Positions 6,836-14,127 of a DNA stretch of 64,000 nucleotides are shown piece after piece (positions within the stretch are counted from its first letter, which is position 1; each line of letters starts with the position of its first letter). A program made the position numbers and the translations under genes. Origin of the DNA: Rhizobiales bacterium UBA3584 (GTDB lineage Bacteria > Pseudomonadota > Alphaproteobacteria > Rhizobiales > Devosiaceae); assembly GCA_002375765.1 (NCBI GenBank), contig DFMV01000080.1, positions 1-64,000 of the forward strand, given 5' to 3'. The notes under the pieces are model-generated. The model did no database searches and was not told the origin of the DNA. It was given only the letters and a program-made list of their open reading frames with translations.

Positions 6836-8950
6836 TCACTCGGCCGCAACGGCGGGTTGGAACTCATCCATTTCGCCCGAGATATCGGCAACGCCGACAG
6901 GAGCAGCCTGGGCGGCGCCCTCCCCGCCACCTGGTTCGGCCCCGACAGCGTCATCGTCAACGTGATCCAATTGATCTGCTGCAGCATCGTTCGCCCCGAA
7001 CGAGCGCGGGGTGCGCAGCGGCTCAGGTAACCAGCCTGAATCGGCAAGCAGGACTTCGGCCTCCATAGCCATGTCGCCCTTCTTCAAATGCGCGATGCGA
7101 TAAGCGGCGCGCTGGCCCTTTGCCTCGGCGACGGCCTGGAGAATGCGCGCCTTGGTGACGCGACCGAGAAAATTGTCGACCGAGGGTTTCCATCCATTGG
7201 CCATGTCGAGCTCGGTGGCCTGGGCCAGCCGATCAGCATGGGCGAGCGCGTGTGGGCGCCGGTTCCACGATTCGTAGACGGCGTTGACGGAAAGACTAAC
7301 AACGTGGGCGAAAAGATCCGACCGGCTGTCCGCATCCCATTCGCCCAAGGCATCCCAGAGGTCTTGCGGGTCTTTCGGCAGAGTGTTCGACCAGGTCTCG
7401 TGCCGGGCGCTGATGGCCTGAGCCGAAGCGCTGTCGGCTAGATCGGGAGTCTGGCTGGAAAAGCTAACGCTCTTGAGCTCGAGGTCAAGGCAGCTCTGGG
7501 TGCCATAGTGATAAAAGACCCTGAGCGTCAGCGCGTGCAATGCCGCGAGGAAGGCGACATCCGGCCGCTCGCCGATGGCATGCCGGAGCGCGAGCGTGCG
7601 GTGCGCGGTGAGTTCCGTCATCAGCCGGTCGGAAATGGGCGACAGTCCGTCATCGTCTTCGGAATCTTCGGCGGCCGGTGAGCTGATGTCCCCATCGCCA
7701 TGATCGCGACCGTCGCCGGCATCGCCATCCGCCGCGTCCACACTGGTGGCAAGCTCGAGAGGACGTTCATCTTCGGGCCGGACATAGCCGCGTTCAACCC
7801 GAAGGCTTCCGTCGCCCGCAATGCTGACGAAGGCGCCCGCCATGGACAGCTCGTCGGGATCGTAGCTGAGCTGACGATTTTCGAAACTTTCGAGCCCGGT
7901 TTCGAGTTCGCCCAGCCGGGCGTCGACGGCGTCGGGGAGATCGTCGGCACCGTCATGCTCTTCGAGCAGGCGGTCGTATTCAGCCTGCAACGCGGTGCGC
8001 GTGTTTTCCTCCTCGATCGTCAATGGCACGGGCTCGCCCCGCAGCCGGCGCAGACCAGAGGTGTGTCCGTAGGAAAAATCGGGCGCGACCTCGAGCCACT
8101 TCCAGCCCTCGGCGGCAATCGCCTCGGATTCGGACTTGAGCTTATCGGCCACCATCGTATCGAGGAGAGCGGCATCCTGCAGCCAGCCCTCGTTGTCCCC
8201 GTCGAAAAGGTCACGCAACACGGTCCCGCCGGCTTCGATATAGGCGTCGACGCCAATAAACTGCGCGCGCTTGTCCGAGACCCTGACCGCACCTTCGGTC
8301 AGCATGCGCCGGATCGTATAGGCCGATTTGTCGTAAGATGACTGCAAGCGCTCGAATACCTGCTCCTGGCGCGCGTGGTCGGAAGCGACCGTGAAAGCGA
8401 TGAGTTGGTCGAGCGTCATGCCGTCTTCGGCATAAATGTCGAGCAGTTTCGGCGAGACGGAAGCGAGACGCAGCCGCTGGCGAACGACATGGACAGATAC
8501 AAAGAACGCGGCTGCAATCTCTTCTTCGGACTGCCCTTTCTCGCGGAGCGCCAAGAAGGCCCTGAACTGGTCGAGCGGATGCAGCGTCTCGCGCTGGAGA
8601 TTTTCGGCTAGGGAATCTTCCTCGGCGATTCCACCCTCGCGCACGATGCACGGCACAGGAGCGGATTTGGCGAGGCGCTTGTGTTTGACCAGCAACTCCA
8701 GAGCCCGGAAACGCCGCCCGCCGGCCGGGATTTCAAACATGCCGGTTTCGACGCCATTAGCGTCGATGACAGGTCGAACGCTGAGCCCCTGCAGCAAACC
8801 TCGCCGGGCGATATCTTCCGCCAGATCGTCGATGGAGACGCCAGCCTTGGTCTTGCGGACATTAGCCTGGCTCAGCACCAACTTGTCGAAGGGGATATCG
8901 CGTGAGGCACTGAGAGAAATTGGCGGCTGCTTTTTGATTGATTTCGTCAT
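6836..8950 (-). CDS. ParB/Srx-fold nuclease-like protein with long C-terminal extension
   Basis: This 704-residue protein begins with a ParB N-terminal domain: PFDKLVLSQANVRKT near residue 20, EIPAGGRRFRALELL near 80, the arginine box IAEEDSLAENLQRE near 115, and a helix-turn-helix (EEEIAAAFFVSVHVVRQRLRL) near 145-165. The remaining ~500 residues are acidic and poorly conserved and include a DADDGDAGDGRDHGDGD-like low-complexity stretch. True partition ParB proteins are about 300 residues, and the cognate ParA is not adjacent, so this is one of the large 'ParB/RepB/Spo0J family' proteins typical of ICEs, more likely a CTP-binding or nuclease-like maintenance factor. The start at 8950 follows CGGAG about 10 bases upstream; a longer frame adds 82 unlikely residues. 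Confidence 0.88.
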   Translation of the reverse strand: MTKSIKKQPPISLSASRDIPFDKLVLSQANVRKTKAGVSIDDLAEDIARRGLLQGLSVRPVIDANGVETGMFEIPAGGRRFRALELLVKHKRLAKSAPVPCIVREGGIAEEDSLAENLQRETLHPLDQFRAFLALREKGQSEEEIAAAFFVSVHVVRQRLRLASVSPKLLDIYAEDGMTLDQLIAFTVASDHARQEQVFERLQSSYDKSAYTIRRMLTEGAVRVSDKRAQFIGVDAYIEAGGTVLRDLFDGDNEGWLQDAALLDTMVADKLKSESEAIAAEGWKWLEVAPDFSYGHTSGLRRLRGEPVPLTIEEENTRTALQAEYDRLLEEHDGADDLPDAVDARLGELETGLESFENRQLSYDPDELSMAGAFVSIAGDGSLRVERGYVRPEDERPLELATSVDAADGDAGDGRDHGDGDISSPAAEDSEDDDGLSPISDRLMTELTAHRTLALRHAIGERPDVAFLAALHALTLRVFYHYGTQSCLDLELKSVSFSSQTPDLADSASAQAISARHETWSNTLPKDPQDLWDALGEWDADSRSDLFAHVVSLSVNAVYESWNRRPHALAHADRLAQATELDMANGWKPSVDNFLGRVTKARILQAVAEAKGQRAAYRIAHLKKGDMAMEAEVLLADSGWLPEPLRTPRSFGANDAAADQLDHVDDDAVGAEPGGGEGAAQAAPVGVADISGEMDEFQPAVAAE

Positions 8951-9016
8951 GGGAACACACTCCGTGAACGGGTGGCCGGAAGCCTCTCTCCCGACCTCGA
9001 TCCCGTCACAAAGCAA

Positions 9017-9048
9017 GGCGCCACCCTCGAACTCTGGAGGACGGCGCC
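9017..9048 (-). other. hairpin in leader of parB-like gene
   Basis: GGCGCC at 9017-9022 pairs with GGCGCC at 9043-9048, and CCTC at 9025-9028 with GAGG at 9037-9040, giving a 12-base-per-arm stem with a 2-base mismatch and an 8-base loop. It lies in the 166 bp between the DUF932 stop and the ParB-like start. It is one of several hairpin leaders in this island. Confidence 0.5.
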
Positions 9049-9116
9049 GCACACCAGCCGTTGAAAATGGAACCGGACCGGCAACACGATGTTCCGCGTC
9101 GCCGGCTTCGGAAACA

Positions 9117-10310
9117 TCAGGTGGCCCTGTCGAGCAGCTTTTTCGCCTTGCCTTCGAGGTCGAGCCGGGCGTCCTGATGGGTCTTGCTGCGGGCATGGGC
9201 CGTCATGCCGGCCACGAACTCGAAAATGGATTCGGGCGGGCGGCCTTCTTCCTGCAAGACGGTTTCGATGATCTTGCCGGTTTCGGCCTTGGAAAACCCG
9301 CGCTTGCGCAGGAAGCTCTCACGGTCCTCGTCGGTGCGGGCGACGATCTGCTCGCGCGACGCCTTGATCCCGGCGACGAATGGCGCGGGGCTGGAATTGG
9401 CGAAGCTGGTCAGCGCCGGGGCGGCTTCATGGACGAAGCGCTGTGCGGCAAACTTGGAATGCCGAATGGTGATTTCCTCGAAGCCCTCCACGCCCCATAG
9501 ATTGCGGTTCATGCAAACGGCCCGAAGATAGAAGCTCGCAATGCCAAGCGTCTTCGAGCCGACTTCACTATTCCAGCAATAAAATCCCCGGAAATATAAA
9601 TCCGGCTCCCCGTTTGGCAGACGCCCAGCCTCGATGGGGTGGGTGTCATCCACGAGGAACAAAAAGACGTCGCGGTCGCTGGCATAAAGCGTGGTCGTGT
9701 CCTTGGTCACGTCCACGAAGGGGTTTTGCGTCATGGTCGCCCAATCCAGCACGCCCGGCACCTTCCACATGGTATCGCCTGTTCCATTCCCCGCGATCTT
9801 CATCACGGCGGCGACAAGCTCGTGGTCCCAGATGCGGCCATAGTCCGGCCCGGTCACGGCGCGAAGCTCGACGCGCCCGTCTTCGGTTTCCAGCGTCTTC
9901 ACCAGTTCTGCGCGATGGTTCAAAAGGCCGTGCTGCATATTGATGCCTGCCAGCGGGGCGGGAAGCTCGCGCAAATATCGGGCCGGTGCCCCGACAAGAC
10001 TGCAAAGCTGCCCGAAACTCCAATGGGTCGGGGCGACGGGCTGGTCCTTTCCAGGGACAATCAGCGAAAGCCGCTCGGCGCTCTCCCGCGATGCCTCGAC
10101 GCGGACGGCACGACTTTCGACGGTGCGGGCCTTGGCGCGGTCAGCACGGGTCTTCACGGCGGCATAAAGCTCGGTGAGGCTCAAATAGCGCTCGTCGTCC
10201 GGGCGCGAAAACCATTCCGACGAAACCCGCCCGATCCGGTCGCCGCGACTGATATCGACCTTATAGCCGCCGGTTGAACTTTGGCGGGCATCGAGAACAT
10301 CAATTGGCAT
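9117..10310 (-). CDS. DUF932 family plasmid/phage protein
   Basis: This 397-residue protein has the DUF932 (TIGR03299-like) layout: an N-terminal segment with WFSRPDDERYLSL, then APARYLRELPAPLAGINMQHGL, a middle part with RAVTGPDYGRIWDHELV, and GFYCWNSEVGSKTLGIASFYLRAVCMNRNLWG, which is the most conserved stretch. The C-terminus is charged and helical. The family is widespread on plasmids, phages and ICEs; function unknown, possibly in DNA maintenance or anti-defence. GGAGG lies 8 bases before the start. It is the first gene of the leftward block and is transcribed away from the repeat-containing hub. Confidence 0.9.
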   Translation of the reverse strand: MPIDVLDARQSSTGGYKVDISRGDRIGRVSSEWFSRPDDERYLSLTELYAAVKTRADRAKARTVESRAVRVEASRESAERLSLIVPGKDQPVAPTHWSFGQLCSLVGAPARYLRELPAPLAGINMQHGLLNHRAELVKTLETEDGRVELRAVTGPDYGRIWDHELVAAVMKIAGNGTGDTMWKVPGVLDWATMTQNPFVDVTKDTTTLYASDRDVFLFLVDDTHPIEAGRLPNGEPDLYFRGFYCWNSEVGSKTLGIASFYLRAVCMNRNLWGVEGFEEITIRHSKFAAQRFVHEAAPALTSFANSSPAPFVAGIKASREQIVARTDEDRESFLRKRGFSKAETGKIIETVLQEEGRPPESIFEFVAGMTAHARSKTHQDARLDLEGKAKKLLDRAT

Positions 10311-10830
10311 TGAAAGAACCTCCGCGACGGCCGCCGAAACTCTCTTTCGACTCCCAAACCGTCACGAAAATACCGAAACGGCTCTCCCTCTCGCCGCGCT
10401 CCAAAACCCCAGAACCGCCCGAAACGATCAAATTGCACCGACTTGTCCAACCCAACGTTCATGATAATCGCACTGGGTTTCCGCCCCAAAACGCCGGATT
10501 GCCGTGGTCAATTTTCCGAACAGCGACGATTTCGAGCTTCAATCCTTGCCAAAGGGCACCAAAACACAGTTCTTGGGCCGAATTTATGATTTTTTTCAAA
10601 GGGTTGATCCCTGCACAAGGATTGTGCCTCCAATCCTTGCAAGGACACTTACAATCCTTGGGGCCGATGTCGAAATCGCAGCCATTTTTCTTGTACCGCC
10701 AAGGATTGATTCATGGATTTTAATTTGTTTTTTCAAGTGGTTAGAAGAAGCACCGGCTCTTGACGGTCGAGGAACGACGGCGCATCTCTGGGGTCATGCC
10801 AAGGCGGCACGACAGCAGGGAGTTTCGAGT
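10311..10830. promoter_or_regulatory. divergent intergenic hub
   Basis: These 520 bp separate the leftward block (DUF932 onward) from the rightward block and have no convincing gene of their own. The right half is AT-richer than the flanks and contains the CAATCCTTG repeats. CCGAAAC also occurs three times in the left part, around 10340-10420. The arrangement suits a shared control region or a replication or transfer origin. Confidence 0.6.
10540..10708. repeat. five-copy CAATCCTTG repeat array
   Basis: The 9-mer CAATCCTTG occurs at 10540-10548, 10631-10639 and 10652-10660 on the plus strand, and its complement CAAGGATTG at 10616-10624 and 10700-10708. A 9-mer is expected about 0.001 times in this length by chance. 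Copies 2 and 3 face each other at 15 bp centre spacing. The mixed orientation is more like a set of operator sites than a directly repeated iteron row, but a replication origin is not excluded. Confidence 0.75.
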
Positions 10831-11283
10831 ATGTCGGTCCAGATCACAGTCCCAGACGTGGACGTCATCGTCCAATACCATCACGAGGACGCGGAGCGCG
10901 AAATCGCCCACATGTCACCTTCTCGCTCTTATGGCGCGGAGACAAATCTCTCGAGCTGGCGGCGCGCGCTCACGGCGGTAAAGCTTTCTGGCACGGATGG
11001 CTATGCGTTTGACGGCCATGCGCTTCAGCCCAACGCGTCCGCCACGCTGGACGCCGGCAGCATCGTCATTGCGGTCGACACGTCATGGGCCAAGGCAAGC
11101 TGGTATGCCGGCAGCTATATCAAGCCGATCGAGCGCTCAGCGCGGCTGCTGCTTGTTGAGGAAGACGGGCTCGAGACGCTGATCGAGAGCAGCAAGAAGT
11201 GCTGGGCGCGCGATCTCCTCGGGTATCTCGCGACGAACCAACAGCTCTGTGAGGACGCGGGCGTCAAGGTCATTGGCGCGTAA
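10831..11283 (+). CDS. hypothetical protein, first gene of rightward block
   Basis: This 150-residue protein is not a family I recognise. It is soluble, with no membrane segment or signal peptide; the centre (GSIVIAVDTSWAKASWYAGSYI) suggests a beta-rich core and the C-terminal third is helical (ETLIESSKKCWARDLLGYLA). The start at 10831 is preceded by AGGGAG at 9 bases; the frame remains open further upstream but that part covers the repeat array and looks non-coding. It is the gene nearest the repeat array on the rightward side, so it could be part of the element's control or replication module. Confidence 0.65.
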   Translation: MSVQITVPDVDVIVQYHHEDAEREIAHMSPSRSYGAETNLSSWRRALTAVKLSGTDGYAFDGHALQPNASATLDAGSIVIAVDTSWAKASWYAGSYIKPIERSARLLLVEEDGLETLIESSKKCWARDLLGYLATNQQLCEDAGVKVIGA

Positions 11284-11311
11284 TAATGAACCGCGCGACC
11301 GGTTTGAAGCC

Positions 11312-11376
11312 TTTGTTCCTGAAATCGCACCCACCGTGTGGCGTTAGTTTGGGCGCAAGTTGCGGCCATCGCCGCA
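11312..11376 (+). promoter_or_regulatory. conserved box 1 and leader hairpin
   Basis: TTTGTTCCTGAAATCGCA at 11312-11329 is shared, with one to three changes, with boxes at 12581 and 15917. It is followed by the hairpin TGCGGC-CATC-GCCGCA at 11361-11376. The box starts 89 bases before the ATG at 11401. It is probably part of a promoter or a regulator site for the rightward units. Confidence 0.6.
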
Positions 11377-11400
11377 GCCCTGTCCAGAAAGGAAGACAGA

Positions 11401-12585
11401 ATGAATGACATTACCGAAGATCACATGAGCGAACGGGAGGTCAACGCCGCCTGGCTCAAGGCGGAGATCGAAGCTCTGGGGACCCAGCCTTTCGTCATGT
11501 TCTCGAACCAGTGTTGCGTCACGAGGGAGACGATCCTCGAAGAGGTTAGACCTCGGCTGCCTCACGGCGCTGAAGGTGTGGCCATGCTGATCACCACGAT
11601 CGAGGCCATTGACGATTTTGGTATCGTGCTCGCTCCGAGGCACCGTCAGGATTTCCTGGACGGCTACTATGTCTACATCGTGCCCAAAATGGTGGGGCAT
11701 CTGAACGAAAGGCCCCAAGGGCGCCAACGCGTATTGCTGCGTGAAGCCGTTGCGCGGGATGGCCTCTATGCCAATGTTGCTTTGTCCACCGAGCGCATTC
11801 GAGGCCTTGACGAAGGACAAACCCGCAACCGGCGCAGCGTGGACCAGCGCCGTACCGAGATCTACGAAACGATCGCAAAGGACGTCGGCTTGGATCGTTT
11901 CGAGGGTCAGCCGGACCGCGAAAAGCGCGTCGAATCCTTCATTCAGAACGCGTTCCGGGAAGGCCAAAAGCTTTTGAAGCAGTGGTACCCCGGCCGGCGT
12001 GCCCGCGACGTTATGGCCGAAGCGTTCAGGATTGCGCTCGGTGGGCGCCGCGGCGATCGCCGGCAGTTTGAGGTCGAGAAGCAGGCCGAAATTGACCGCC
12101 TCAAGAACCTTTCCTGGCTGCATCGTCGTGCCCAGCGCTATGATCAGGCTCAGCATGGAATTTCCGAAAGCCATCGGGAGGGGCTCGAGCACAGTCGTGC
12201 CGACATTCAGGAGCTTGTTAACGGCTTTGAGGGCGGTCCCGACATCGCGCAATTGATGGACGCCGCCATCCATGGCGATGTCAATCCTGCTCTTCTTGCC
12301 GCGAACTGGGCATCCTTCAGCACCGAACTCGCCGTCGGTCGCGCCCTGGGTCGCCTCGAGCGGGGTCATACGGTGCGCTTCGAGCCGATGCACCTCGTCC
12401 GGTTCGAACGCATGATGGAACAGGCCGGTGCGGCAACCGATGATGGCAACGTGGAGTTGAAGGCTTACCGTCTGGTGCAGCAGGCCGCGCTGCGAACTTT
12501 CGGCGCCGAAGTCTGGCAAGCTCGGTTCGCCGAATTTCGAGCGTCAGGCGAGGGAATCGAAGTGGCGCCGCCGGAAAATCTTTGA
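11401..12585 (+). CDS. hypothetical protein of the transfer/maintenance region
   Basis: This 394-residue, soluble, strongly helical protein is not a family I can identify. It has no signal peptide, membrane segment or obvious nucleotide-binding loop. Charged helices dominate (EKRVESFIQNAFREGQKLLKQ, then ARDVMAEAFRIALGG), and the second half includes EVEKQAEIDRLKNLSWLHRR. The start at 11401 has AAGGAAG 7 bases upstream. The gene forms its own unit between two copies of the conserved box and precedes the ParA-like/coupling-protein operon, so a role in DNA processing or regulation of transfer is plausible but unsupported by any motif. Confidence 0.7.
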   Translation: MNDITEDHMSEREVNAAWLKAEIEALGTQPFVMFSNQCCVTRETILEEVRPRLPHGAEGVAMLITTIEAIDDFGIVLAPRHRQDFLDGYYVYIVPKMVGHLNERPQGRQRVLLREAVARDGLYANVALSTERIRGLDEGQTRNRRSVDQRRTEIYETIAKDVGLDRFEGQPDREKRVESFIQNAFREGQKLLKQWYPGRRARDVMAEAFRIALGGRRGDRRQFEVEKQAEIDRLKNLSWLHRRAQRYDQAQHGISESHREGLEHSRADIQELVNGFEGGPDIAQLMDAAIHGDVNPALLAANWASFSTELAVGRALGRLERGHTVRFEPMHLVRFERMMEQAGAATDDGNVELKAYRLVQQAALRTFGAEVWQARFAEFRASGEGIEVAPPENL

Positions 12586-12640
12586 TCCTGAAATCGCAGA
12601 TCATAGTGCAGTCAACAATGGGGTCCTCGTGGGCCCCATT
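12581..12640 (+). promoter_or_regulatory. conserved box 2 and leader hairpin
   Basis: TTTGATCCTGAAATCGCA at 12581-12598 differs from box 1 at one position and overlaps the stop codon of the preceding gene. AATGGGGTCC at 12617-12626 pairs with GGGCCCCATT at 12631-12640 around TCGT, with one T-G wobble. The ATG at 12672 is 91 bases after the box start, nearly the same distance as at box 1. Confidence 0.6.
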
Positions 12641-12671
12641 TCCTTTGGGGCTCCCAATCTCAGGAGTTCTC

Positions 12672-13532
12672 ATGACCAAGACCTCTTCCCCCAACGATGC
12701 CGCCCCGGTGCCCCCTATTTCGGCGCCGGTCGGCGTCTGGATCGATGGCGACGCCGGTGGCATCGGCAAATCGATTCTGGGCGTGCTGACCTTCCAGGCG
12801 TTCTATCTCGCCGACCAGCCCTGCCAGATTTTCGAGCTCGACGACCAGGGCAAGCTCGCGCGTTTTCTCGGATCCGACAATGTGACGGCGCTCCATGGCG
12901 CCAGCGCCTCGCGCGACGGTGAGGGTGAGCAAGACACCGCCGTCCTGTTCGCTCCCTTCCACGAAGCCATCACCAGCATGCCCTCGACCGCAACATCGGT
13001 GCTGCTCGAGGTCGGCGGATCGCTCACCGGCCTCGCCAACGATTTCGCGCGCGAGGTGGATCTCGAGGAAGACCTCGACATGCTGGGGCTGACGCTGATC
13101 GTTTTCCTCGTGATCGTCGCCACCGAAGAATCGGTGCGCCAGGCTCTCGCCCAGCTCGCCGAGGTGCGCCGCATCATGCCCTCGGCCCAGCCCATCCTGG
13201 TGCTCAACGAACGGGATGGAAATCCGCTGAGCGCCGCAGTGGACCTTCCCGGAGATTTGGGCCAGCGTCTTCGCAAGGCGGCGGCCTCGGCGCCGGTCAT
13301 CCGCATCCCCAAGCTGCGCGAAAAATCCCGCCGGCTTTACGAAAAGCTCGGACGCACGCCGGCCGAGATTGTGACCTGGAGGGCGGACCACTACGCCGAA
13401 GCCGTCCGGCAGACCGGGCGCCCGCTGCTGTTTGCCAAGCGCTTCGTCAAGGACGTGGCCGCATGGTCAGCCGTCGTCCAGGACGAGTTGACGAAGGTGC
13501 TGCCATTCCTGGGAGGTGAAATCGATGAATAG
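12672..13532 (+). CDS. ParA/MinD-like ATPase of the transfer operon
   Basis: This 286-residue protein has a P-loop near its N-terminus, GVWIDGDAGGIGKSILGVL at about residues 21-39, and a C-terminal helical part. The loop aligns with the deviant Walker A of ParA/MinD proteins (KGGxGKT), but the signature first Lys is replaced by Ala (AGGIGKS at 28-34). A hydrophobic strand with ALHGASA follows, and LTLIVFLVIVATEE is a likely core strand. AGGAG stands 5 bases before the ATG. It leads an operon with a membrane protein and the coupling protein, overlapping the next gene by 8 bases, so a VirC1- or TraL-like role in relaxosome placement is likely rather than plasmid partition. Confidence 0.75.
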   Translation: MTKTSSPNDAAPVPPISAPVGVWIDGDAGGIGKSILGVLTFQAFYLADQPCQIFELDDQGKLARFLGSDNVTALHGASASRDGEGEQDTAVLFAPFHEAITSMPSTATSVLLEVGGSLTGLANDFAREVDLEEDLDMLGLTLIVFLVIVATEESVRQALAQLAEVRRIMPSAQPILVLNERDGNPLSAAVDLPGDLGQRLRKAAASAPVIRIPKLREKSRRLYEKLGRTPAEIVTWRADHYAEAVRQTGRPLLFAKRFVKDVAAWSAVVQDELTKVLPFLGGEIDE

Positions 13533-14127
13533 CAAACTCACGGCCTTCAAAACGGACGCTGCCGCGGCAGTTGCGGACGCCACCGAGGCCGACACCCAGG
13601 TGGTCGAGCGCCTCAAGCGCATGTCGCCCGAGGAGTTCGCCCGCGCCCCGCGCGAGTTGATCGAGGACCTTTCGACCGAACAGTATCGCGACGTCTTGGT
13701 TCAGGTCACGCGCATGATGGATTCGGAGGATGATGAATCGCCTCTGAAGACAAGCGCCTGGAAGCGGCTAACCCGGCATATCCCCTCGGCTTTGCTCGTG
13801 TTGCTGAAGGCGGGACTTTTGGGTGTGGCGGTATTCCTTCTCGTCCTCGCCGGCCCGCCGGTTGCCGACTGGTGGTGGTCGAGAACGCCGCCGGTGCGAT
13901 CCGCCGATACGGGAACCTGGCCATCCTGTGGCCGTCTCACCGCTTGGGACGATGGCTGCGTCTATACCGTCACCGATGGCCTGACCTGGGATGGCGCAGC
14001 GCGTGTTCTCGAACTGCCCTCAACATATCTGCGCCAGGTCAACCGCCACATCACAACCGGCACCCTGCCCGCCGGCGCAGTTCTCGTGGTCTGGCGCGAG
14101 CGCGGAACTCTGAGGAATCTGCCATGA
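13525..14127 (+). CDS. single-pass membrane protein of the transfer operon
   Basis: This 200-residue protein has a cytoplasmic helical N-terminus (about residues 1-85), one membrane helix (LLVLLKAGLLGVAVFLLVLAG, about 90-110) and a ~90-residue periplasmic C-terminus. That last part has a Cys pair (WPSCGRLTAWDDGCVY) and a LysM- or tail-like end (LPSTYLRQVNRHI). I do not recognise the family. GGAGG lies 8 bases before the ATG at 13525. Overlaps with both neighbours (8 and 4 bases) show it is translated with the ParA-like ATPase and the coupling protein; it probably links the coupling protein to the envelope. Confidence 0.75.
   Translation: MNSKLTAFKTDAAAAVADATEADTQVVERLKRMSPEEFARAPRELIEDLSTEQYRDVLVQVTRMMDSEDDESPLKTSAWKRLTRHIPSALLVLLKAGLLGVAVFLLVLAGPPVADWWWSRTPPVRSADTGTWPSCGRLTAWDDGCVYTVTDGLTWDGAARVLELPSTYLRQVNRHITTGTLPAGAVLVVWRERGTLRNLP

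Noticed and set aside
11344..12519. 391-residue minus-strand open frame opposite the gene at 11401
   Set aside because: The plus-strand gene has a ribosome-binding site and fits the local operon direction; the opposite frame has neither.
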